DNA from: Siphonodentalium dalli
Taxonomy: Eukaryota > Mollusca > Scaphopoda > Gadilida > Siphonodentaliidae
Length of the DNA stretch: 64,000 bases
NCBI GenBank assembly: GCA_032622095.1
Contig: CP136063.1
Span: 182,941,956-183,005,955, forward strand
Direction of reading: 5' to 3'
Part shown: positions 44,547-54,632 of the stretch, in pieces
How the letters are laid out: each line of letters starts with the position of its first letter
Position numbering within the stretch: position 1 is the first letter of the stretch
The notes under the pieces: model-generated
What the model was told of the DNA's origin: nothing
The model's database searches: none
Seen by the model: the letters and a program-made list of their open reading frames with translations, nothing else
Program-made: the position numbers and the translations under genes

Positions 44547-45950
44547 CACCAGTGAACGCGAACATAATGCATTTATCGGTAATATTTAAACATTCACAAC
44601 TACTGCGAAGTATATAAGGTAGATACACTCCCAAGTATACCGTTTTAAGTTATCTTTAACTGTTCTAACCCTATTGTTCCGCGAATTTGTTAAGTTATAA
44701 TTTATTCCATGGATATTCAATTGGAGTTCGACGGAAAGATACTTCACAATTCTGTTGAACGGTACATCACATGACTGCGCACACGCTATTAGATGCATTT
44801 TCTTTTCATTATTTGATTGTATTTGCTCAGTTTTGACTTGGCAGTTGTAATGTCATTCGCATACATGTAAGTGCAGGTCAAAGCCCTTTAATCAAACCCC
44901 CATTTTATAGTTGGGAAAGTCGTGATAGCGTAATTCTGCAATAGTTCATCTACTATTTCACGTTTTGAATCAATGTGAAATTCCCCACTAATGACGTCGG
45001 AAGTTTTTATTTACCATGCACGAAAACTGTATTTTCCTAATTGTTTTATTATATTTTGAAGAAATTGTGTCTTTAATTGTCGATCCACCATTCATGAATA
45101 AGATAACATATTTTATTTAATAAATTATTCTGACATACCGGAACAGACGAAAACTGAAAAGTCTTTATCTTATCATTTCGACAAGCAAGATTATGAAATT
45201 TTCTATTCGATAAATTTAATTTGTTTTTATTTTTTTGTGGGCTATTCGGTTCAAAATTATATTCAATAAAAAACGCACTATTCGCAGGGGCCTAGTATGC
45301 GTTAACAGATACAATGTAACAGGCGCATCGCAGCCGTCTGAACACATTAAGTGTTATTGCAACGTAATGTATGCAACGAATTTATCTGAACATACCTTAA
45401 ATCATTTGATTTCATGTTACCTTTTGAATGTAAATCTACCAGTAACAACATGGTATTTGGTATACATGCAAGTATACTACATAATATACATACATATATT
45501 GTATCTCACGTGACTTTGTTATTGAAATAAAGCTTTCCGATTGGTTGGCTACTCGACTCTATTAGTCGTAGTTGTATACTACGCCTTCAAGTCTCTCCCA
45601 TCGTGCACTATGCATATGTAGTTTTGACTACTAAAAATAGTAACGAACACTTCATCAAACTTTGTTCTGAAACTACTTGTTATTTCGCCGCTGATCCAAA
45701 TTAAAGCTTCAGTAAGGCGAACATCAATTGTCTGAACTTACCGGTAGTAAAAGTTGAAAATAGTAGTTTCCTATAATAATCAATAATTTCGCGGCTCAAT
45801 TATTCTGATAGTTCTGTGTACAAGAGCGACTTATACTAATAAATGACCAAATTTAATACATTCTTCGTTCGTCCGGGCACCAATTAAGAGTGGGTAAGTG
45901 GTTGAAATGTGTTGACATTGGTCTAAATGTTCTTGAGTTGGTCAAACAAC
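44547..45950. other. AT-rich intergenic DNA, nothing recognised
   Basis: Several open frames under 95 codons without domains. No splice-supported exon. Confidence 0.35.
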
Positions 45951-46300
45951 AAACAGGCAGGCAAAGTTTTAAAAAAAACAGGAAAATAAAATTTAAAAAA
46001 AAAAAATTTAATTTAAAAAAACAAACAAACCTGAACAAAGGGGAATTTAAAAAAAACAAGTTTTTTTTTAAACAGGAAAACAAACACGAAAAATAAACAA
46101 ACAATAAATAAACATTTACAACAAATAAAAATAATTAAAAAAAACAACAAAAAATAATTTTAAAAAACAACAAACAGGCAGCCAAAGTTTTTAAAAAAAC
46201 AGGAAAACAAACATTGAAAAAAATAAAATTACAAAGAATTAATTAAAAAAAAACAAACAAACAAACCTGAACAAAGAGGAATTTACATATTTTTTTTTTT
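45951..46300. repeat. A-rich low-complexity DNA with a direct duplication
   Basis: caaacaggcaggcaaagttt and cctgaacaaaggggaattta recur about 220 bp later as caaacaggcagccaaagttt and cctgaacaaagaggaattta, in poly-A background. Confidence 0.75.
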
Positions 46301-46370
46301 CTTTTAAAAAAAATGGTGTTTGCCCACTGGTTTGCCTTTAATTTCTGCATTTGTTCGATACAATATAATA

Positions 46371-46506
46371 ATTAGAGCATGACTTTTCGTGAAATACGCC
46401 GATATAGTGCATAGTGCGGTTGTGTAGTTCACTCCGCTTCGTGTCGTGAACTACACAACCTCACTATGCACTATATCGGCGTATTTCACTCCAAGCCATG
46501 CTCTAT
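46371..46506. mobile_element. Near-perfect hairpin MITE
   Basis: agagcatgactttt, then cgtgaaatacgccgatatag, then tgcatagtgcggttgtgtag pair with the right half, leaving a loop of about 13 bases (tccgcttcgtgtc). Stem about 55 bp with few mismatches. Confidence 0.82.
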
Positions 46507-47052
46507 TTAATAAGTATACCATGTTCTTACTGGTAGATTTACAATAAAAAGGGAACATCAGGGATATGAAACCAAAGGGCATGAGTGATGCCAATTTTAT
46601 AAGAAGTACCAGTATGAATGAGTGCAGAACCATATTCATCATGGTATTCAGCAGCCTGTCATCATCGCACAAACTCAGTTCCATATTGTTCTAAGTGTAT
46701 ACATAAAGCACATATACTTAGAACATCATGGAAATCAAGACATGCTGTGACGCCGATGAGTACGTAGAACAGGTACATGTACGTGATTGATAACCTGTAA
46801 CAAATAACAAAGAATCACATCACCTTCAAAAAATATTACATCAGTGTCAGTCAATAATAAATTCCACGTCACTATCCTGATTGTCTACCATCAGACATGT
46901 TTTATATGTGGTTGGCCGACACTGGTCAACGTAATATTTTCTGGGTATAAATTGGATTACTTGCTATTAATAGTTCCAGATTATCAAACATGCAGCTGTT
47001 CTAGATGACTTGGTATTGAGATGTGAATTGATTTTAGAAGAAATATGTAATG
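46507..47052. other. Likely 3' flank of DBF4
   Basis: Contains no recognised gene. On the minus strand an ATTAAA occurs near 46506-46511; whether it serves DBF4 polyadenylation is unknown. Confidence 0.3.
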
Positions 47053-50000
47053 CTATCGGATCCTCTGTCTCTTGCAGTCTTGATTATTCATCATGCTGTC
47101 ATTCAAATCAGAATTCTCTGTATCATGGTTGAGTTTTCTCTTTTCGGCAGAGAACACCAAACGACAGTCACCAGCTTTTCGCACACGCCAGTACATTTTC
47201 AAGTCAGTTGACTGCATCCTAGGATAATTCTTACATTTCTTGATATGCAGTTTTGTATCACTAGTCTTCTTCGCCATATAAACATCCTGTTTTGGCTTTG
47301 GATCGAGCGGTTCTACAGGACAGTTTTCTTTATCTTTCCCGAATAAGCATTTCCTAAGTGTCTTTTTCTTTGTTGTTGTTGGTTTGTTGGAAGATTTCTG
47401 TTCATGTGTCACTTCATCAGATGATATCGGTGTTGCAGTTAAACAGTTATTTTTCCTGCAAAGCCGAATACCCACACGGCCAGAAGGTGTGCCATTTACT
47501 AAATGAGTCTGCACAAGGTTCACATTTTTCATGGAGGTTTGTGAAGAAATCATTGAATGAGAATTTGTTTTAAAATCTGAGTTTCCATCACAGTGATTAG
47601 GATCAGAATTAATTGGTGGTTGTGTACCGGTATTTGCAACTACTAAGTTTAAGTCCATATCTTTTAAACCATTGCGGCAACTGCGCACACTGCTACATGT
47701 ATTATCTTGGAATTCTGTGAGTTGAGGACGAGATTTTGTAACCATATCTAAAATATAACTACCACGAGAATTAATGTTCTTTGGACTTGAGAGACAAGGT
47801 GGTGATCCGTAGCTGGCTGGCACTTGAGTTATCCTTTGAGGTGACAACAGTTGAGGCATACCGGTATAAACATTCGACGAATGAGATGAACAGAAAGTGG
47901 AAGAACAATTATCTTTTTGAGAATAGATCCGTATGTCGGCTGGCATATCATACTTCTCTGTACTGGTGTCAAAACCTCCTTCAGTCCCTGCCTCTGCAGC
48001 ATCAATCATTGTTGTGTCATTTGCTGCCTCAATGGTTAGAGATTCAAGCTGAACAATCTCGAATATTTCACTTGATTTTTGGTGAACTGGAACATCAGAT
48101 TCAGTAACTGAATGTACTTTACCACCATATGCATCATATACTGGAACTGATACTTCACTTCTTTCGGAAAATAATTGCCTACTTGTAGAAAGAGATGAAG
48201 CTGCTTGCGGAAAATGTTTTATGTCAACGGGAATCTCATAGTTTTCTGTCCCTAAATCTGAATCCATACCACTTCCTGCATTTGACGTTTCATTAGTGAT
48301 TTGATGATGTACCGGTATTTGTTCCTGCAAACACGTTTCCAGAGTAGATATCTCAACATCTTTAGTTTTTTGGCTTCCCTCAACAACTGGAATCTCATAG
48401 TTTTCTGTCGCTAAATCTGAATCCATATCACTTCCTGCATTTGACATTTCATTACTGCTTTGATGTTGTACTGGTACTAGTATTTGTTCCTGCAAACACG
48501 TTCCCAGAGTAGTTATCTTAACATCTTTAGAATGTTGGCTTCCCTCAAATGAATTTCCATTGACACCATTTATACATGATAACTTTTCATTACATATATC
48601 CTCCATGATGGGTGAAGGCAAAACATATTTAGTAGCATGCCTTGAAGATAATTTGCTACTTGTTTGTTTTAAATCACTGAACACAAAAGGTGATGTCACA
48701 TCGCTTCCTAAAATCATACAGCCTTGTGAAGATCCAGAAGCTCTTCGACTTGACCTTGATGACAGTTCATCAACAAGCATGGAGTGTGGACTATTTTCAG
48801 CTAATGTCCATTTCTGTAACATGAGCAATAAATTATCAGTGTCTATATGATTGTTTCTGCTAGGAGTCGACTGATGATTCATTTTGTGAGAAGAAAGACG
48901 CCTACACTTTGAGCGGTAAATTCCCGGACATTTCCTCAAAACACGGTCAACAGAACATTTGTCTCTGAAATCTGTCTTCAGATGTGTAAAATCAGATGCG
49001 GGTAAACTATTCTCTGTGCCTATATTAGAAACGGATGGACTTCCTGACTTTGTTGTACATGCATATCCATGTAAAGGAGTATCATGGAGTTTATTATGAT
49101 TTTGTGTTGAATAAGGTGAAGTTTGATTTGAATTTCTGTAAACGTTGGTATTAGAAACATCCTTAAAAGAAGAATTTTTATCCTTTCTGAATTTACAGAC
49201 GGAATCCACCATCATTGGACACTCCGGTGTTGGAGTTTCACTGATGTTCTCCTTGAAAGAAATATCTTGGGTCATTATTTCTTCAGGCAGTTGATATTTC
49301 TCCTTTATTGGGATATTATTTTCACTTTCAGTTGTCTCACTGTCATTTACATGTATATACTTTTGCAAGAAGTTATTGACTGATGATACAGAAAAAATCA
49401 GCTTATCCAGAGAAGAAAAAGCTTCATCGTCAGTCACAAATTTACAATGTACATCCGACTTGACATGTTCATTCAAAGTACATTTGTACCAGTAGTTACA
49501 CATCTCACAAAATCCATTTTTCGCTTCCATTGGATTCTTATTCTTTTTCTCGGTACATTTCTTTGGGGCTCTCTTTTTCAAAATGTGGCCATCATATGGA
49601 GATGCTTCTGAATCACTGTAGAATATCTTGGGGAAAGTACTAGAATCAAACTTTTTACTTAAAGGCTTGAATTCCTGGCTGGAGTTTTCTATCTTGAGAA
49701 AAACATTTGTATCATTCCATGTGATAGGTTTGATGTCACTGAGGTCGTCAGATTGTCGTTTTTTCTTGAATACCTTGGTGTGGTCAGGAGTTAAAATAAC
49801 ATATTTTTTAACACGCTTCAAAAATGATGTTGCATGTTCAACTTTCACACCAAGATTCCTTGCGTTTGACAGTATATCAGATGTATTCGATGTTCTTTTT
49901 GTGTTGGTATTTGCATTGCAATTCAACGACTGCTTTGCTTTCAATAAAAGTGCAGCACCTCTACTTGATATAGATGATAGTCTGTCTAGTCTACTGCTTT

Positions 50001-50244
50001 CCCTCTTTGAGTTTTCATCAAAGGTGTCCCTGGCAGCTTTCAATGTGATTACCAAGTCGACATCTTTTGACAGAAAAGTTTCTACTTGACCACCAATTGA
50101 TGAAATCGCCTTGTACAATTTGTCTTGCAGAGTACTTTGTTTGGGAATGTCCAAATAAAACTTCTTTTCTTGAACGGGTGAGTTCTGAAATTCAAGTTTT
50201 CTTCTTGCATTTCCATTTTGAGAAAGGCTCGGGTGTGTGCTCAT
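47053..50244 (-). CDS. DBF4: DBF4 homologue, regulatory subunit of CDC7 kinase (DDK)
   Basis: 1063 codons in one exon; an in-frame TAA directly precedes the ATG at 50244, fixing the start. DBF4 activates CDC7 kinase, which phosphorylates MCM helicase subunits to fire replication origins in the nucleus. Motif N (BRCT-like) spans about residues 28-150, with KKFYLDIPKQSTLQDKL, IGGQVETFLSKDVDLVI and ILSNARNLGVKVEHA. Motif M is about 180-225 (VFLKIENSSQEFKPL, SPYD). The DBF4-type zinc finger is at 246-266 (C246, C249, H260, H266; C-X2-C-X10-H-X5-H, one residue longer than the usual X9 spacing). The long C-terminal half is low-complexity, with an internal duplication (567-621 and 622-673) and a basic KRQRIR end. 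It is longer than human DBF4 (about 670 aa). The lack of introns is odd, as vertebrate DBF4 is many-exonic. Confidence 0.93.
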   Translation of the reverse strand: MSTHPSLSQNGNARRKLEFQNSPVQEKKFYLDIPKQSTLQDKLYKAISSIGGQVETFLSKDVDLVITLKAARDTFDENSKRESSRLDRLSSISSRGAALLLKAKQSLNCNANTNTKRTSNTSDILSNARNLGVKVEHATSFLKRVKKYVILTPDHTKVFKKKRQSDDLSDIKPITWNDTNVFLKIENSSQEFKPLSKKFDSSTFPKIFYSDSEASPYDGHILKKRAPKKCTEKKNKNPMEAKNGFCEMCNYWYKCTLNEHVKSDVHCKFVTDDEAFSSLDKLIFSVSSVNNFLQKYIHVNDSETTESENNIPIKEKYQLPEEIMTQDISFKENISETPTPECPMMVDSVCKFRKDKNSSFKDVSNTNVYRNSNQTSPYSTQNHNKLHDTPLHGYACTTKSGSPSVSNIGTENSLPASDFTHLKTDFRDKCSVDRVLRKCPGIYRSKCRRLSSHKMNHQSTPSRNNHIDTDNLLLMLQKWTLAENSPHSMLVDELSSRSSRRASGSSQGCMILGSDVTSPFVFSDLKQTSSKLSSRHATKYVLPSPIMEDICNEKLSCINGVNGNSFEGSQHSKDVKITTLGTCLQEQILVPVQHQSSNEMSNAGSDMDSDLATENYEIPVVEGSQKTKDVEISTLETCLQEQIPVHHQITNETSNAGSGMDSDLGTENYEIPVDIKHFPQAASSLSTSRQLFSERSEVSVPVYDAYGGKVHSVTESDVPVHQKSSEIFEIVQLESLTIEAANDTTMIDAAEAGTEGGFDTSTEKYDMPADIRIYSQKDNCSSTFCSSHSSNVYTGMPQLLSPQRITQVPASYGSPPCLSSPKNINSRGSYILDMVTKSRPQLTEFQDNTCSSVRSCRNGLKDMDLNLVVANTGTQPPINSDPNHCDGNSDFKTNSHSMISSQTSMKNVNLVQTHLVNGTPSGRVGIRLCRKNNCLTATPISSDEVTHEQKSSNKPTTTKKKTLRKCLFGKDKENCPVEPLDPKPKQDVYMAKKTSDTKLHIKKCKNYPRMQSTDLKMYWRVRKAGDCRLVFSAEKRKLNHDTENSDLNDSMMNNQDCKRQRIR

Positions 50245-50822
50245 TTAAATTCAGTCTGTTCTTGGTTTACGCACACCTCTCCGAAGTTGTGTTTACAATA
50301 CAAACAATCTGACAAAACAGAAATGTTTTGTTTGTCAAGCGCGGCGGCAAACCGAGTTTCTTTGATGCGTTGGTATCCAATTGCATGAACGGAACACATA
50401 GAATTGTGTTGTTTTTTCACAAATGAAAAAGTATATGGAAGTTTTTTGTTATACTGTGTTGAATAAATTGCTACGTTGTGATTCATTTAGCGTCCACTTT
50501 TTTACGATTTAAAACTGCCAACTTCGAATTTGGTGTCACAAGCACCTGCTGCCACCTGTTGGGTTGTTTGAAGTGAACAAAATATTTCAGCTGGTCAACG
50601 ATGAAACGGAACATATTGTCGCTCATTTCCGGATTACTATTGATGAGTTGGTCATTTTCGCATGATTTTGTGCAAAAAGGTACTCATGATCTCTCAAAGA
50701 TACTGAAAGCCACCCACGATCTCGCATATGTGAAAAAGTCACACAGAATATCAAAATCTTATCCCCAAAAAAAAACGTGATTTTTAATTAAGTCAGTCGA
50801 CTCAGTGGTCTGTTAAAAGCCT
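50245..50822. other. 5' flank of DBF4, promoter not resolved
   Basis: No TATA box or clear initiator was recognised. No other gene seen. Confidence 0.3.
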
Positions 50823-51723
50823 AAAAAGGTACTCAATCCGATTAAGCACCCCTAAATTAATATTTCTTTGTCTTCAGGGGTAAACAATATTTGATTCGAG
50901 TCGAGGAACACACCCATCAAAGCTCAGAGTGATCAGATATTTATTTTTGAAGTTTGTTCTTTCTCGAGATGTGTGCTAATAATTGCCCCAGAAGCACTTA
51001 TTCAAACGGACGAAGATGGATAACTCTAAAATCAAGTGGTAACAAGAAAACCATAGTCAGAAATGGTAACGCCACCAATATCATATTATTAGCCATAAAT
51101 CTAAATTATAATATAAAATATATTGGTTACATGAATGCACCGCCTCAGAATTCCGTTAATTAATACATGTAGTTATATACTGCAACTATAAGACGTCCAG
51201 CGAATACACACCCCACGAAAACCCGAAATGTGTGTCCTGCGAGATATCCCATCGCTATAGCTCAATTTGACACGACCAGATTAGCTTTTCTACAATATCC
51301 TAAAACAATATTTAAAGCTTCTCAAATCATCGGCATAGTCAACAGAACTTTCACGAACTTGGACATTCAACTACAGCTTTTACCGGATCGGGGTCGCAGT
51401 AAAACTTTAACGCGTCCCAAAATAACCGGGAAAACCAATTATCTATTTATAAAACCTACATAGGACCATGGATTTCTATAATTTGGCCAACAGTATACAC
51501 CGGCGGCGTTACTAATAACGCAATTTTGACCGAGACCATCCTTTTGATGGCGTGTTTCTGGGCTACAAACAATAGAAATAACAACAATTCAAAAATTGAT
51601 ATCTGATCATTCTGAACGTTGATGGGTGGGTTCCTCGACTCGAATCAAATATTTTTTACCCCCGATCTCGAAGCCAAAGAAATAGTAATTTATGAGGGTC
51701 TGATCGGATTGAGTACCTTTAAA
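50823..51723. repeat. Long copy of the tttaaaggtactcaatcc family (about 900 bp)
   Basis: aaaaggtactcaatccgatt at the left and gatcggattgagtacctttaa at the right, with tcgaggaacacacccatcaa and gatgggtgggttcctcgact as inverted subterminal marks. The arms are thus inverted repeats, and the other copies are shortened derivatives. Confidence 0.75.
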
Positions 51724-52806
51724 ATAAAGTGATGTGAAACACTCCGGTATGGTGAGCACATAGAAATTGAGAATAATCTTTCTTGCTAAACGTAGTTATT
51801 TTTTTCACGAATATTAATCCAAATTGACAACACACACCGTCCTTCTAATATAATTAAATGCAGTGACTCTCGATGGCGAAATCATTTGTGTCAGTGTATA
51901 TCGCCGATAGTTGCGTCCTGAATCGAGATGTAAATATTTACAATTGAGCGTAGTTCAGAGGATGTTTTTTAATACCCGTCCCGGTCCGTTATAGTCCGTC
52001 CGTGAATCCGTGTATCCGCGTAATCGAGTCCGTCCATATTTAATAACTTTGCTTATCTATATATTGGTCATCGTCAGTTAGATTTTTTTAATGATCTTCG
52101 ATCGGTATGTTGATGAAGAAACATGCATGGGGGTATATTTCCTAACTATAAATACAAATTTACATCTGGTTTTGTCCATTGATTGTTTTCCAGAGTTACG
52201 GCCTTCTTGTGCAGTGGGACTTAGTAAGAAAAATTATTTTACTCTTTGCATGACCAAATCCTTAAACTGGCACACCATTGAAGCTCTAAATCTTTAAATT
52301 GGTGATCGTCAGTCGGAATTTCATGATCTTTGAACAGTACCGGGAAAAGAATATATATCAACAGCGGGTTTCTAACATTGATTTTTTTCCAGAATTATAT
52401 ACGGCCCTTATTGTGTAATGGGACTTAGTGTGAAAATGGATATTACATGACTATATTCTTCGACACACCCTATAGGCCATACGGACCACACCCCTCATCC
52501 GATCGTCACCAAACTGCATATGGATCTTTGGGGTGGTCTCCAGGTGGGAGCTGTCAATCCCCCCAAAAAATTATTTTAAAAACATGGCTAGAGAAATAGA
52601 AATCAGCTGATCATAAAAAGATTACCCCCGTTTTTGGCTCCTATAATGCAACATAATTCAAACTAAAAACGTATTTTCAATGGAAAGGGAATAACTCTAT
52701 ATGTAAAATATAGAGTTATTCCCCCTCCATTGAAAACAATACACTCTGCACAACAAAACCAGATGAAACTTTAAATAGCACAAAAACTTGTCGGTAACTC
52801 AAACAA
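51724..52806. other. Repeat remnants, no gene
   Basis: 51960-52560 holds diverged fragments of the tccgtccgtg/gcatgaccaaatcctt tandem family. 52669-52741 is a hairpin built on aacgtattttcaatggaa and ccattgaaaacaatac around gaataactctatat. Confidence 0.5.
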
Positions 52807-53586
52807 AACTAGAGGTGTGACTGTCCCAATGGGACTAATGATACCCCCCGTGTTTTAAAAATATTATTGATGTTTCACATGTCAGTAAACATTTAGTTAA
52901 AATAATAAAATAACAGTTCCCATTGCAGGTGCACAACCCTAACCCCAATCTTAAACCTATTGACCGAAAATGTAGGAATAAAAGCTCGGACAAAATTATG
53001 CATGTTGCGAAAATGTTCTAAGTCGAAAAAGGGGAATAACTCCACAAAAAAAAGTCAGACAAACATCATAATCGCAGGTGCACAGGTTCCCATGGTACTA
53101 AATATCAGTGCCAAGATTAAAAAACATTGACCTAAAAATGTAGCAATAAAAGCTCTGACAAAATTATGCATGTTGCAAAAACAATTTTAAGTCGAAAATG
53201 GGGATAACTCCACCAAAAAATGTCGGACAGACGTCGTAATCGCAGGGGCACATGTTCCCATGGTACCGGTACTAAATATCTGTGCCAAGTTAAAATAAAA
53301 TTGACCTAAAGATGTAGGAATAAAAGCTCGGACAAAATTATACATGTTGCGAAAAATTTCTAAGTCGAAAAAGGGGGGTAACTCCACCAAAAAAGGTCCG
53401 ACAGACGACATAATCGCAGGAGCACAGGTTCGCCATGGTGGTTGATGTCTGTGCCCAGTATGAAGGAAATTGGACAAAAAACGACTGAGAAAAACTCCGG
53501 ACAGATTTGTGTCCACGGACGGACGGACGACGGACAAGCTGATTCCAGTATATCCACCACAACTTCGTTGCGGGGGGGGGGGTATA
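52807..53586. repeat. Interspersed repeat with units of about 170 bp (copy 2)
   Basis: actagaggtgtgactgtccc to acttcgttgcggggggg, matching 2268-3030 along its length, including the order of internal units and the GGACGGACGG stretch. Confidence 0.82.
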
Positions 53587-54590
53587 ACAACATATGTTCA
53601 CAATCTATTACACCGTGTAAGTTGATAATACAATGTTTTGGAGCTTCCTCTTTCAAATGGTACCGTTACCGTACATATACTACATAACATGGTATATATT
53701 TTATATATGTGACCTGGGGGGTTCGAAAATTAAGTGGGGCTTTAATTCACAATACTACTAATTCGATCGCAGCTGGGGTGTTTTCTGTCTCTTTTTGCCA
53801 GAAGAAAATCATGTTTCGTCAGTTAATCAGTGCAAAACAACTGAGTAGGCCTACCTGTTGTCAGACTCAAATTAACAGAGTGTGGCAAGAATTGGATATG
53901 TTATAAGTTAACTAACTCAAGAAGTGTTTCACACCTCGGGTAATCACGTGTAGTCGGTCCTATATGTCTCATTAATTCATGACCTCCACGGTTTTGTCTG
54001 TAAGTTTAAGCCTTCTAAAAGGTAGGTACCATCGATAAGTATCACTATAGTTTTACTCTATAATTTATATAGTACTAATATTATAGTAGGTCTACAACAT
54101 TATCGGGAAATAGAAGTAGGCTACCGGTATATATAGTAGAAGTATATTATTACTATATAGTATTAGTTCGAGTATTTACTATGGTATAACTATAGTACAG
54201 CTGGAAAATAATACCATGGTATATTTTTAATATGGTATTTTTACTATAGCCAGTATTTTTAATATAGTATTTTTATTTTTATTATATAAGGGCGTATCTA
54301 TAGCCCATAATATGTTACACCGCTCTACCCTAATTGGTGTAAATCTAGAGCACGACACCTTATTCAAATGGCAAAGTGTGTCTGTCGATCATTATACCAT
54401 AATTATGTTGTACAACAGCTTATTTTGGCTTAAGTGTCGATGAGTTCTGAATGGGAAATTGTAAATACCCTGTATTAATTTACCGGCACGTGGTGCTTTA
54501 TTCCAGACCGGAACGTGTCTTCGCCAATCTTATGTTTACCGGAATATTGTCGTTCCGTCATTTGGAATAAAAAAGTGTAACCCACGAGTG
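53587..54590. other. 5' flank of the TAX1BP3-like gene
   Basis: AT-rich, with simple tatagta/tatagtatt repeats at about 54050-54290. No promoter element was resolved. Confidence 0.35.
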
Positions 54591-54632
54591 ATGGCAGGTC
54601 ATACAGCTGGCGATCCTTTGGAATGTTACAGC
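54591..54632 (+). CDS. TAX1BP3: TAX1BP3-like exon 1 (proposed start)
   Basis: ATGGCAGG with G at -3 and +4; encodes MAGHTAGDPLECYS and ends AGC|gtaagc in phase 0. Human exon-level sequence MSYIPGQPVTAVVQ has the same length and a G-x-P in register. The 4-kb intron makes this assignment an inference. Confidence 0.6.

Noticed and set aside
53338-53656. Minus-strand frames of 87-116 codons
   Set aside because: They fall within the 52807-53586 interspersed repeat, and equivalent frames occur in the copy at 2268-3030.
53709-53730. tRNA B-box-like gggggttcgaaaatt
   Set aside because: No A box or cloverleaf arms could be placed around it.
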